Made by a program: the position numbers and the translations under genes
Shown: positions 7,264 through 14,665 of the stretch, in pieces
Layout of the letters: each line of letters opens with the position of its first letter
How positions within the stretch are numbered: position 1 is the stretch's first letter
NCBI GenBank assembly: GCA_027346035.1
Contig: DAIESZ010000379.1
Span: forward strand, 1 to 17,234
From: Propionibacteriaceae bacterium
GTDB taxonomy: Bacteria; Actinomycetota; Actinomycetes; Propionibacteriales; Propionibacteriaceae
Length of the DNA: 17,234 nucleotides
Direction: 5' to 3'
The notes under the pieces: generated by a model
The model's database searches: none
The model's input: the letters and a program-made list of their open reading frames with translations, nothing else
Told to the model about the DNA's origin: nothing

Positions 7264-8382
7264 TCAGCCACCGGCCGGTTCGAGGGGGCGATCCGACCCG
7301 GCTTCCGCGCCGGGTCGTCGTCCTGACAAGGGAGCAGGCGCGGGTGCGGCCTCCAGCGTGCGCAACTGCAGCAGCGGGGTGAGCAGGTGTCCGTCCGAAC
7401 CCACCGCGCGCGAGCTGGGAATCGGCGTGGCGCCGTCGTCGCCGGTGGCCCGGGCGACCAGCCGATGGACCAGCAGGGTCGCGGCCGCCTCGACCGGCTG
7501 GGTGATGCTCGACAGGCCGATCGCGCGGGCGACGGGGGTGTCGTCGAAGCCAATGATCGGGAGCACCCCGTCGAGGTCGGGCCGGCCGCGGAACACGTCG
7601 AAGGCCCCGGTGGCGAACGAGTCGCTCGTGCACACCAGGGCATCGCAGCCGCGGCGCAGCAGGTCGGTGGCTGCCGCGCTGCCCTGGACGATGCCGTCGT
7701 CGGATCGCACGAGCCACTCGTCGGGATCATCGACGCCGAGCCGCTCCCGGATGACATCGGCCCATCCCTGCAGCCGGTCCTGGCCGACGCCCGGTCCGTC
7801 CGGCCAGCCGATGAATCCGACGCGACGGTATCCGCGGTCGATGAGGTGCTCGGTGGCCGCGCGGGTGCCGGCGCGGCCGTCGACGTCGGCCCACAGGTGG
7901 CTCGCGGTGTTCTCCTCGCCCCACGGGCGCCCGAAGGCCCCGAACGCGATGCCCGCCGCGCCCAACTCCGCCGGTCGGGGGTCGCCCGCCGTGGTCGAGG
8001 TGAGCAGGCAGGCGTCGATGCTGTCGCGATCGATGAGGTCGCGCAGCGCCCCGATCTCGGCCCGGTCGTCGGCCGCCGTGAACAGCACGACCCGGTGACC
8101 CATCGACTCGGCCTGCTCGACGACGCGATGCAGGAAGCGGTCCATGACGGCGCCGTTGATGCCGTCCGACGTCGGGTACATCCGCATGGCGATCGTGCTG
8201 GATTTCTGCCGTCGCAGTGCCTGCGCGACCGCCGAGGGCCGGTAGCCGGACCGCTCGATCGCCTCCTGCACCCGCTGCCGGGTGCTGGGCCGCACCAGGT
8301 GAGGTGCGTTGATGACGTTCGACACGGTCTGGCGCGAGACGCCGAGTTCCCGGGCCAGACTCACCAGCGTGGGACGACTCAT
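7264..8382 (-). CDS. LacI-family transcriptional regulator
   Basis: Sugar-responsive DNA-binding repressor of 372 residues. The N-terminal HTH is PTLVSLARELGVSRQTVSN (4-22), followed by the hinge-helix region SAVAQALRR (50-58) and a type-1 periplasmic-binding-like effector domain (about 62-340). Typical C-domain signatures include the stretch around GYRRVGFIGWPDGPG and the IGFDDTPVARAIGLSSITQP motif. The last ~25 residues are a Pro/Ala/Gly-rich tail. The ATG at 8382 is chosen because AAGGAAG lies 6 bases upstream and the HTH begins there; a longer frame to 8460 would read through the operators. It is the first gene of the importer series and divergent from the glucosidase. By position it should repress both directions, but its effector is unknown. 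Confidence 0.94.
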   Translation of the reverse strand: MSRPTLVSLARELGVSRQTVSNVINAPHLVRPSTRQRVQEAIERSGYRPSAVAQALRRQKSSTIAMRMYPTSDGINGAVMDRFLHRVVEQAESMGHRVVLFTAADDRAEIGALRDLIDRDSIDACLLTSTTAGDPRPAELGAAGIAFGAFGRPWGEENTASHLWADVDGRAGTRAATEHLIDRGYRRVGFIGWPDGPGVGQDRLQGWADVIRERLGVDDPDEWLVRSDDGIVQGSAAATDLLRRGCDALVCTSDSFATGAFDVFRGRPDLDGVLPIIGFDDTPVARAIGLSSITQPVEAAATLLVHRLVARATGDDGATPIPSSRAVGSDGHLLTPLLQLRTLEAAPAPAPLSGRRPGAEAGSDRPLEPAGG

Positions 8383-8446
8383 CGAACACTTCCTTCGGAA
8401 CACCCTTGTTCGGTTCCACATCCCGCGGACGGCTCCGTCGCGAAGG

Positions 8447-8474
8447 ATTGGAACGTTCAATTGGAACGATCAAA
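8447..8474. promoter_or_regulatory. Tandem LacI-type operator-like sites
   Basis: Two near-identical sites in tandem, 13-base period: ATTGGAACGTTCA (8447-8459) and ATTGGAACGATCA (8460-8472). The first contains the perfect 8-bp palindrome GAACGTTC with the central CG typical of LacI-family operators; the second differs by one base (GAACGATC). They lie between the repressor start and the AT-rich promoter core, in the right place to block transcription in both directions. A further GAACA-CCCT-TGTTC inverted repeat is at 8398-8411, close to the repressor start. Confidence 0.6.
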
Positions 8475-8479
8475 ACGCT

Positions 8480-8512
8480 AGTATATTGACCACGTCGCGG
8501 GTCGTATGTCAA
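8480..8512. promoter_or_regulatory. Divergent promoter core (lacI-type gene / glucosidase)
   Basis: On the minus strand TTGACA (8512-8507) is followed by TCAATA or CAATAT at 17-18 bases; TATACT (8485-8480) is a better hexamer but 21 bases away. On the plus strand TATATT (8482-8487) is a good -10 for the glucosidase, with only a weak -35 (TTGGAA at 8461) inside the second operator-like site. This is the only AT-rich spot between the two genes. Bases 8513-8620 form the leader of the plus-strand gene, and nothing else was recognised there. Confidence 0.45.
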
Positions 8513-8620
8513 GACCCCACACCTCCGTGGGGGCGCGCAGCGCTCCGCACACCCATCATCAGAGCCCCGCCGGTCGGCGCCCCCGCCCACCCCACCACCA
8601 GCCTCGAATCGAGGGAGCCC

Positions 8621-10564
8621 ATGTCGCAGCCGTTCCTGCACAACCAGTCGATCGTTCTCCAGGCCCCGATCCAGTGCTGGTCCGGACCCGACGGGCAGAT
8701 CGTCGCGCCGCCGGCGTCCAGCGGAGGCAGCAACGCCCAGGGGATCTTCTGCGGGGATGATCGGGTGGTGTGCCAGTTCCTGCTCGAAGTCACGGGGCGC
8801 GAACTCGACCACATCGCCACCCATGAGCCGGGCGGTGCGCACGCCCGCTACCAATACGTCGTGCGCACGCCCGAATTCGGCGTCGATCCGCTGGTCGTCC
8901 TCGAGCGACACCGTGACCTCACCGGCTCGTCGGTCACCGAGACCTACACCGTGCGGTCGGCGGCCACCCGGCCCGTCGGCCTCGACCTCGTGGTCACACT
9001 GACCCCGGACGCCACCCCGATGACCGACATCAAGTCCGGCCATCCGCGGATCCCCGTCGTCCCCGCCGCCGTCACCGACGGCACCCGGGCGGCGTGGTCG
9101 TGGCGGGACGCCGCCACCACCGCCGCGGTGAGCATCAGCGGCGGCACGCTCGTCGTGGACGACGCGAACCACCGGGCCGTTCTCCCGGTCGTGGTGCCCC
9201 CGCGGGGTGAGGCATCGGTGTCGCTGCGACTCGAATTCGACGACGCAGCCGCCCCGTTCGTCGCGACCACCGCGTCGCCCCTCGTGACGCCGCGGGTCGA
9301 TGGGGCGAGCCGGACGCTCGTGCGGCTCCTGGAGAAGGCGTTCCTCGACCTCGGGGCCCTGCGGCTCGCCGAACGGTCGCAGCCTGCCGAGGCGTTCTTC
9401 GCAGCCGGCTCTCCCTGGTTCTTCACCCTGTTCGGGCGCGACTCGCTCATCGCGGCCCGGTTGCTGCTGCCGTCGAATGTCCCGGTGGCCGCCAGCACCC
9501 TGCGGGTGCTGGCGTCGCGTCAGGGCACGAAGCTCGACACCGACACCGCGGAACAGCCGGGCAAGATCCTGCACGAAGTGCGCCGGGTGGCGCTCGACCT
9601 GCACGACACCCACCAGGAGGTCGACGGCCGCGAGACCGGCGTGGTCATCCCGCCCGAGTACTTCGGCACGATCGACGCCACCGCCCTGTGGATCCTGCTG
9701 CTCGCCGATGCGCACGCCGCCGGCCTCGCGGACGACGAGGTGCGCACCCTGCTGCCCACGTTGAGGGCCGCCCTCGGGTGGCTGCGCGACCACGCGGACG
9801 CCGACGGCGACGGGTTCCTCGAATACTTCGACGAGACGCAGCACGGACTGGCCAACCAGGGATGGAAGGATTCCGGCGACTCGATCCGGTGGGCGAGCGG
9901 CGAGCAGGCCGAGGGTCCGATCGCCCTCGTCGAGGTGCAGGGCTACGCCTACGCCGCATCCCGCGCCGCCGCCCGGCTGCTCGACCATTTCGACGCACCG
10001 GACGAGGCGCACTTCTGGCGGTCATGGGCGGACAGCCTCGCCCGCCGGTTCCGCGAGGCGTTCTGGGTGTCCGACGACCTCGGCCGCTATCCGGCCTTCG
10101 CCCTCGACGCGGCCAAGCGCCCGGTCGACGGGGTGTCGTCGAACATCGGCCACCTGCTGGGCACCGGCATCCTCGACGCCGGCGAGGCCCGCACCGTCGT
10201 CGAGCGGCTCATGCACCCGAGCATGTCGTCCGGCTACGGCGTGCGCACCCTGTCCACGACCAACGCGGGGTACTGGCCGCTCGGCTACCACGTCGGCTCG
10301 GTGTGGACCCACGACACCGCGATGATCATCGACGGCATGCTCCGCGAGGGCTACCGGCAGGAGGCGGCCGAATTGGCCGCCCAGGTGCTGCGAGCGGCCG
10401 AGGGATTCCACTACCGCATGCCCGAACTGTTCGGGGGTGAGGACGCCGAGCGGATCTTCCCGCCGCAGCCCTACCCGGCGGCCTGCCGACCCCAGGCCTG
10501 GGCGGCGGCCAGCGCGATGGTGGTCGCCCGGGCGCTGCATCCCGACTGGGAGCCGACGCGGTAG
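8621..10564 (+). CDS. Glycogen-debranching-like glucosidase (GDE_N_bis + MGH1-like domain)
   Basis: Predicted cytoplasmic glycoside hydrolase of the bacterial amylo-alpha-1,6-glucosidase-like group, 647 residues, no signal peptide. The N-terminal beta-rich glycogen-debranching N-terminal-type domain spans about 15-215. The (alpha/alpha)6 MGH1-like catalytic domain follows (about 225-640), with SPWFFTLFGRDSLIAARLLL (264-283), GKILHEVR (314-321), DGDGFLEYFDE (395-405), the WKDSGDS motif (415-421; Asp417/Asp420 are candidate catalytic acid), the conserved SSGYGVRTLS (536-545) and PELFGGE (601-607), whose Glu could be the base. GAGGG stands 5 bases before the ATG; the upstream frame is untranslated leader. 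It is divergent from the repressor and probably co-regulated with the importer. Relatives act on varied alpha-glucosides, so true glycogen debranching is not assured. Confidence 0.88.
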   Translation: MSQPFLHNQSIVLQAPIQCWSGPDGQIVAPPASSGGSNAQGIFCGDDRVVCQFLLEVTGRELDHIATHEPGGAHARYQYVVRTPEFGVDPLVVLERHRDLTGSSVTETYTVRSAATRPVGLDLVVTLTPDATPMTDIKSGHPRIPVVPAAVTDGTRAAWSWRDAATTAAVSISGGTLVVDDANHRAVLPVVVPPRGEASVSLRLEFDDAAAPFVATTASPLVTPRVDGASRTLVRLLEKAFLDLGALRLAERSQPAEAFFAAGSPWFFTLFGRDSLIAARLLLPSNVPVAASTLRVLASRQGTKLDTDTAEQPGKILHEVRRVALDLHDTHQEVDGRETGVVIPPEYFGTIDATALWILLLADAHAAGLADDEVRTLLPTLRAALGWLRDHADADGDGFLEYFDETQHGLANQGWKDSGDSIRWASGEQAEGPIALVEVQGYAYAASRAAARLLDHFDAPDEAHFWRSWADSLARRFREAFWVSDDLGRYPAFALDAAKRPVDGVSSNIGHLLGTGILDAGEARTVVERLMHPSMSSGYGVRTLSTTNAGYWPLGYHVGSVWTHDTAMIIDGMLREGYRQEAAELAAQVLRAAEGFHYRMPELFGGEDAERIFPPQPYPAACRPQAWAAASAMVVARALHPDWEPTR

Positions 10565-10587
10565 CGGTCCTCGCGGCCTCGCAGGTC

Positions 10588-10639
10588 GACAACACCGGGC
10601 ACCACCCGGACAACACCGCCCATGCCGCGGACAGCACCG
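10588..10639 (+). repeat. Three direct repeats of GACAACACCG with exact 21-bp period
   Basis: GACAACACCG at 10588-10597 and 10609-10618, and GACAGCACCG (one change) at 10630-10639. The units are 10 bases and the spacers 11, so each copy is two helical turns from the next, on the same DNA face. They lie between the glucosidase stop and the ribosome site of the HTH gene and are not in a coding region. They could be binding sites for a regulator, perhaps the HTH protein itself. A decayed coding repeat (21 = 7 codons) is the alternative. Confidence 0.55.
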
Positions 10640-10660
10640 GGGCCGACAGTCGATCGGCAC

Positions 10661-10681
10661 GGTGGGGGCAACATCCCCACC
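10661..10681 (+). promoter_or_regulatory. Hairpin just upstream of the HTH-gene ribosome site
   Basis: GGTGGGG (10661-10667), 7-base loop, CCCCACC (10675-10681), ending 3 bases before the GGAGG ribosome site (10685-10689). In RNA this would be a stable stem next to the initiation region and may set translation level. Confidence 0.4.
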
Positions 10682-10694
10682 TCCGGAGGCCACC

Positions 10695-11375
10695 ATGGCA
10701 CACCCACCCACCCACGACACCGCCCGTTCCCGATGGGACGCCGACTGGCTCGACACGTGCAGACGTCACGACGAGATCGCCGTCGAGTGGGCGCGCGAGT
10801 GCCCGGCGCTCGAGGGGTGCGCGCGCCTCGACGATGTCATCGACGCCTGCCGTCACGACGATCTTGCGATGCTGGCGGTGCTCACCCGGGCCCAGGCTGG
10901 CTGCCCCACCGCTGGGCGCTGCGTGCTCCAGGCCGTGCTCCCCCGGCTGGCGCACCTCGCCCGACGCGACCCCGCCCGGGAACTCGACGACTACCTGGGA
11001 GCCTGCTGGCCGGTGGCGATGCGCTGGCGGCCCGAGCCCGGCTCCCGGGTGCTGGTGACCCTGGCGCTGAACACCCGCAAGGCCCTGGTGCGGGAGGGTG
11101 GCGGGCTGTGGATCGTCACCGACATCGAGCCCGCTGTCGAGCCCGTCGAACCTCCGGTGACCGCGGTCGACATCGTGACCCTGTCTCAGCGGCTCCGCCT
11201 GGTGCCTCGGGCATCGGCCGACGTGCTCATCTCGGTCTACCGCGACGGGCTCACCGCGAAGCAGGCCGCGGAGCGGCATGGGATGAGCCACGACATGGCC
11301 CGCTACCGCTGCTCCAGCGCCGTGCGCGCCCTGCGCACCCACCGGCACGAGCTGCTCGACAATCTTCCAGCGTGA
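10695..11375 (+). CDS. Sigma-region-4-like HTH protein, function unknown
   Basis: A 226-residue soluble protein. The C-terminal part (about 162-221) reads as a sigma-70 region-4/LuxR-like HTH: LSQRLRLVPRASADVLI, then the helix pair DGLTAKQAAERHGMSHDMAR (184-203) and a recognition-helix end SSAVRALRTHR. The N-terminal part (about 12-135) is helical and loosely like sigma region 2, with an acidic/Pro linker around 140-157. It has an unusual number of cysteines (22, 36, 42, 52, 70, 77, 104, 206) without a clear zinc motif. The ATG is set by GGAGG 5 bases upstream. No anti-sigma gene is adjacent. It may be an orphan sigma-like factor or a DNA-binding regulator. The three 21-bp repeats upstream are candidate autoregulatory sites. 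I do not recognise a named family. Confidence 0.75.
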   Translation: MAHPPTHDTARSRWDADWLDTCRRHDEIAVEWARECPALEGCARLDDVIDACRHDDLAMLAVLTRAQAGCPTAGRCVLQAVLPRLAHLARRDPARELDDYLGACWPVAMRWRPEPGSRVLVTLALNTRKALVREGGGLWIVTDIEPAVEPVEPPVTAVDIVTLSQRLRLVPRASADVLISVYRDGLTAKQAAERHGMSHDMARYRCSSAVRALRTHRHELLDNLPA

Positions 11376-11451
11376 CTGCACATCCGTTCACGACGATTGA
11401 ATCCGCAAGGAAGATGTCCAAAGCTGAGAAAACCATCTGGTCAGTTCAGGT

Positions 11452-11473
11452 GCCACCCCCGAATGGGGGTAGC
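11452..11473 (+). terminator. Hairpin downstream of the HTH gene
   Basis: ACCCCC (11455-11460), loop GAAT, GGGGGT (11465-11470), extended by outer GC/GC pairs after a mismatch. It lies about 80 bases past the stop, in a lower-GC stretch (11376-11535) that holds no credible gene, and is followed by a short mixed T stretch. A modest terminator or an RNA processing site. Confidence 0.4.
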
Positions 11474-11535
11474 TTGTCCTCAGAGGTTGTGCGCAGGAGT
11501 TCACCGGTTAACCTGCCACCACCCACCCTCGACGC

Positions 11536-11584
11536 CCGGGGGGTCGCTGCGGTGAGTCAGCGGCCCCCCGGAGCCCATTTTCGG
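11536..11584. terminator. Strong hairpin terminator between convergent genes
   Basis: CCGGGGGGTCGCTG (11536-11549), 8-base loop, CAGCGGCCCCCCGG (11558-11571): 14 pairs with one G-U, followed by a TTTT run at 11578-11581 on the plus strand. It sits between the plus-strand HTH gene and the minus-strand hypothetical gene, so it can serve both. Confidence 0.8.
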
Positions 11585-11604
11585 CAGGTCTGGCTCTCCG
11601 TGCC

Positions 11605-12006
11605 TCAGCCGTCGGCGAGGCGCCACTCCAGGAAATCGGCGAGCGGGCCGCTTTCACCATCACGGGCTCCGCGCCCGACGATCAGCGGGGGCGGAACCGG
11701 CTGAAGTTTCACGCCCCGGAACCGCGTCAACAGTCCACCGGCCATCGCCACGGTGAGGATGTAGTAGCCCCCGTCGGTGCCGATCGCGATCGACCGGTTC
11801 TTCCGCAGATACCACCCGAGCTTGTCGGTCTTCACCCGCGTGCCGTTGTGCGTGATCGCCCACAATGGCTCCGGCTGGACCCGCTGCTCGGTGGCCTGGG
11901 CGATGAAGTCGTCGATCAACCGTTGCGCCTGCACGGCTTCGTGGCGTTCCTGGCCCAGGGCGAGTTCCTCACGGCGGCGTGCGTCCTCGACTCGCTGGTT
12001 GTCCAT
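11605..12006 (-). CDS. Small hypothetical protein
   Basis: A 133-residue soluble protein that I do not recognise. Residues 1-41 are highly charged and probably one long helix (RRREELALGQERHEAVQAQR). The remainder looks like a compact beta-rich domain: PLWAITHNGTRVKTDKLGWYLRKN, then SIAIGTDGGYYILTVAMAGGL, and a short acidic/hydrophobic end DFLEWRLADG. No signal peptide, membrane segment or metal motif. Coding is supported by its balanced amino-acid composition, unlike the Arg/Pro-rich overlapping frames, and by its start context: no ribosome site, but TAGTCT exactly 6 bases before the ATG (leaderless). It is divergent from the MFS gene and ends next to the strong terminator. Confidence 0.75.
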   Translation of the reverse strand: MDNQRVEDARRREELALGQERHEAVQAQRLIDDFIAQATEQRVQPEPLWAITHNGTRVKTDKLGWYLRKNRSIAIGTDGGYYILTVAMAGGLLTRFRGVKLQPVPPPLIVGRGARDGESGPLADFLEWRLADG

Positions 12007-12012
12007 GCACCC

Positions 12013-12018
12013 AGACTA
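12013..12018 (-). promoter_or_regulatory. -10 box for leaderless hypothetical-gene mRNA
   Basis: TAGTCT on the minus strand, then six bases (GGGTGC), then ATG at 12006. Same geometry as at xthA, rarD and the second MFS gene. No Shine-Dalgarno sequence is present. Confidence 0.6.
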
Positions 12019-12047
12019 GTTCCAGCCACCTTCACAGGCCGAGACAC

Positions 12048-12053
12048 TAGGGT
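12048..12053 (+). promoter_or_regulatory. Candidate -10 box for the first MFS gene
   Basis: TAGGGT in the context CACTAGGGTGAACC, close in sequence to the CACTAGGCTGAA context of rarD and the second MFS gene. Here no start codon follows at 6 bases. Transcription would start near 12060 and leave a leader of about 47 bases with a real ribosome site (GGAAGGA). No -35 box was recognised. Confidence 0.4.
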
Positions 12054-12106
12054 GAACCCACCGGGCGTGGCCTGGTGCCCCAGTGTCCGCGCCGGAAGGA
12101 AAGACC

Positions 12107-13441
12107 ATGCACGTAGTGGTGATCCTCCGGCGTCTGCTCGCCCTGCCGGCGTTCCGGCGTCTGTTCGCCATGCGGGTGTTCACGCAGGCGGCCGATGGCA
12201 CCCTGCAGGTGGGCATGGCCAGCTACATCCTGTTCTCACCGGAGTCGCAGCCCGACGCGTGGTCGATCGTCACGGTGCTGGCCATCACCCTGTTGCCGTT
12301 CAGCCTCCTCGGCCCGTTCGTCAGCCTGCTGCTCGACCGTTGGTCGCGTCGCCAGGCGGCGGTCGTCGTCGACCTCACCCGGGCCGGCATGGGCGTGGCG
12401 ATCGCGCTGATCGTGGGCTCCGGGCATCGCGGATCCACCGCGATGGCGGCCCTCTATCTGCTGCTGCTCGTGGCGCTCAGCCTGAACCGGTTCCTGCTCG
12501 CGGGGCTGTCGGCGGCGATGCACCACACCGTTCCCCGTAGCGAGTTCCTCAACGCCTCCGCGCTGATGCCGATGATCGGCCCGGCCGGCGTCATCATCGG
12601 CGGCGCGATCGCGGGCGGTATCCGGCTGATCGGCTCGCGCTACATGCCCACCTACCGGGCCGACGCCATCACGTTCGGCGTCACGACCCTGATCTGGATC
12701 GTGTCCGCCGTTCTGGCCCTCGGCTTCAGCCGCACGGCCCTCGGCCCCGACCTCACCGACCGGCCCATCGCGCCCGGTCGGTCGGTGGCCGAGGTGGGCC
12801 GCGGGATGCTCCTCGCCTTCGTGCACCTGCGCCGCCGACCCCCGGCGCTGCTGGGGCTCATCGCGATCGCCGTGCAGCGGTTCGGCTTCGGCCTGCTCAC
12901 CGTCGCCGTACTGCTGATGTACCGCAACCTGTTCCACGGGGCGCAGCAGGTGAACAGTGCCCTGCTCGGGCTGGGCGCCTGGGCCGGCGCGACCGGTGTC
13001 GGCTTCGTCCTGTCGGCCGCCCTCGTGCCCCCGATGACCCGGAGGTTGGGCCTCAGCAGCACGGCAGCGCTGCTGCTGGTCGCCACCGCCGTCGTCCAGT
13101 TCTTCCCGGGCTCGCTGTTCCACCCGTGGGCGCTCGAGGTGAGCGGCTTCTTCATCGGCTGGTTCGCCCAGTCCTTCAAGATCTGCGTCGACACCCTCGT
13201 GCAGGCCCACGTCGACGAGGACATCAAGGGCCGGGTGTTCGTGCTGTACGACGGCATCTTCAACGCGGCGGTGGTCGCGGCAGCCTTGTTCGCCGCGTTG
13301 GTGCTGCCGGTCACCGGCGCGTCCCGCCCGGTCTTCTGGGGCATGTCCATCGGCTACGCGGTGCTCGGGCTGATCTTCTGGCTCACCAGCCGGCGGATCG
13401 GCACCGTTCGGTTCAACGAGGGCACCGAACTCGGGCTGTGA
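12107..13441 (+). CDS. MFS transporter (first of two)
   Basis: Cytoplasmic-membrane major facilitator of 444 residues with about 12 hydrophobic segments. The loop between segments 2 and 3 carries a motif-A-like stretch GPFVSLLLDRWSRRQA (69-84), usual for drug/metabolite exporters. The second half starts after the basic loop around LRRRPPALLGL and has its own equivalent loop near PPMTRRLGL. The C-terminal part includes DEDIKGRVFVLYDGIFNA, a signature I associate with actinobacterial MFS proteins of unassigned substrate. The ATG at 12107 is chosen for GGAAGGA 6 bases upstream; the GTG at 12083 lies before that site. It is divergent from the hypothetical gene (100 bases apart) and convergent with the aminotransferase gene after a 24-base gap with no obvious terminator. 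The substrate is unknown; export is more likely than import. Confidence 0.9.
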   Translation: MHVVVILRRLLALPAFRRLFAMRVFTQAADGTLQVGMASYILFSPESQPDAWSIVTVLAITLLPFSLLGPFVSLLLDRWSRRQAAVVVDLTRAGMGVAIALIVGSGHRGSTAMAALYLLLLVALSLNRFLLAGLSAAMHHTVPRSEFLNASALMPMIGPAGVIIGGAIAGGIRLIGSRYMPTYRADAITFGVTTLIWIVSAVLALGFSRTALGPDLTDRPIAPGRSVAEVGRGMLLAFVHLRRRPPALLGLIAIAVQRFGFGLLTVAVLLMYRNLFHGAQQVNSALLGLGAWAGATGVGFVLSAALVPPMTRRLGLSSTAALLLVATAVVQFFPGSLFHPWALEVSGFFIGWFAQSFKICVDTLVQAHVDEDIKGRVFVLYDGIFNAAVVAAALFAALVLPVTGASRPVFWGMSIGYAVLGLIFWLTSRRIGTVRFNEGTELGL

Positions 13442-13465
13442 GCCCGGCCGCCGCAACCGGGGCGA

Positions 13466-14665
13466 TCAGGCGCGCAGGGCGGCGTCGACAGCGGCGACGA
13501 TCGTGTCGATGTCGGCCTCGGTGGCCACCAGCGGGGGCGCCAGGCGGATCGTCGACCCATGGGTGTCCTTGGCGAGGACGCCGTGCGCGGCCATCCGGCG
13601 GCACAGTTCCTTGCCACTCATCAGTTGGGGGTCGACGTCGACGCCGGCCCACAGGCCCCGGTACCGGACGCCGACGACGCCGTGGCCGACGAGCCGCTCG
13701 AGACCGACGCCGAGCCGCTCCCCCAGCACCGTCGCCCGCTGCTGGAACTCGCCGGTGGCGAGCATCGCCACCACCTCCCGACCGATCGCGGCCGCGAGCG
13801 GATTGCCCCCGAAGGTCGACCCGTGCGACCCGGGCGTCAGCACATCGAGCACCGCGTCGTCGGCCGCGATCGCCGACAGGGCGACGATGCCGCCTCCCAG
13901 TGCCTTGCCGAGCACGTAGATGTCGGGGACGACCTGCTCGTGGTCGCAGGCGAACGTGCGTCCGGTGCGCGCCAGGCCCGACTGGATCTCGTCGGCGATC
14001 ATCAGCAGCCCGCGCTCGGTGCACAGTTGCCGGACCCCGCGCAGGAATCCCTCGGGGGGGATCACCACCCCCGCCTCGCCCTGGATCGGCTCGAGCAGCA
14101 CCGCGACGGTGCGGTCGGTGACCAGCTCGCGCAGCGCGACGAGATCGCCGTAGGCGGCGGTGACGAACCCGGGGGTGTAGGGACCGAAGCCCTCCCGGGC
14201 GTCGGGGTCGGTCGAGAAGCTGATGATCGTAGTGGTCCGTCCATGGAAGTTGCCGTCCATGACGATGAGCTCGCCCGCACCCGCAGGCACCCCCTTGACC
14301 TGCTCGCCCCATCGGCGGGCGGTCTTCAGCGCGGTCTCGACGGCCTCGGCCCCGGAGGTCATCGGCAGGATCCGCTGCTTGCCGGTGAGCGCCGCGAGGT
14401 CGCGGGCGAACGGACCCAGCTGGTCGCTCCGGAAGGCCCGGCTCGTCAGCGTGACCCGGCCGAGTTGGGCGATCGCCACGTCGACGAGCCGGGGATGGCG
14501 GTGACCGAAGTTCAGCGCCGAATAGCCGGCCAGCGCGTCGAGGTAGCGGCGTCCGTCGACATCGACGACCCAGGCGCCCTCGGCCGAGGCGATGACGACG
14601 TCGAGCGGGTGATAGTTGTGCGCCAGGTGGCGGTTCTCGAGATCGACGTAGTCGGCGGTGTCCAC
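13466..14665 (-). CDS. rocD: Ornithine aminotransferase-like class III PLP enzyme
   Basis: PLP-dependent aminotransferase, probably ornithine delta-aminotransferase (ornithine plus 2-oxoglutarate to glutamate semialdehyde plus glutamate) in arginine/ornithine breakdown and proline synthesis. It has 399 residues, the usual OAT length. The fold-type-I signatures are YLDALAGYSALNFGHRHP (41-58), MTSGAEAVETALKTAR (102-117), GNFHGRTTTIISFS (138-151), LEPIQGEAGV (191-200), IADEIQSGLARTG (223-235, Asp225 to the pyridine nitrogen) and VLGKALGGG (251-259) with Lys254 as the Schiff-base lysine. The start is GTG at 14665 with GGAGGAG 5 bases upstream; the much longer open frame to 15775 is spurious. It stands alone, without rocA or rocF beside it. 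Related acetylornithine or lysine aminotransferase activity cannot be excluded from sequence alone. Confidence 0.9.
   Translation of the reverse strand: MDTADYVDLENRHLAHNYHPLDVVIASAEGAWVVDVDGRRYLDALAGYSALNFGHRHPRLVDVAIAQLGRVTLTSRAFRSDQLGPFARDLAALTGKQRILPMTSGAEAVETALKTARRWGEQVKGVPAGAGELIVMDGNFHGRTTTIISFSTDPDAREGFGPYTPGFVTAAYGDLVALRELVTDRTVAVLLEPIQGEAGVVIPPEGFLRGVRQLCTERGLLMIADEIQSGLARTGRTFACDHEQVVPDIYVLGKALGGGIVALSAIAADDAVLDVLTPGSHGSTFGGNPLAAAIGREVVAMLATGEFQQRATVLGERLGVGLERLVGHGVVGVRYRGLWAGVDVDPQLMSGKELCRRMAAHGVLAKDTHGSTIRLAPPLVATEADIDTIVAAVDAALRA

Noticed and set aside
8383..8460. Longer N-terminus for the LacI-type protein
   Set aside because: The extension reads through the operator-like DNA; the HTH starts at residue 4 from the ATG at 8382, which has its own ribosome site.
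7727..10012. 761-codon minus-strand open frame across the repressor, promoter and glucosidase
   Set aside because: Antisense shadow of the glucosidase; it crosses the divergent promoter and has no recognisable motif.
10588..10639. CRISPR array
   Set aside because: Repeat units of 10 bases with 11-base spacers are far too short, and there are no cas genes.
11414..11704. Small plus-strand frame starting at ATG 11414 (about 96 residues)
   Set aside because: AAGGAAG abuts the ATG with no spacing, the frame runs through two hairpins and into the antisense of the hypothetical gene, and the translation is Pro/Ser/Arg-rich.
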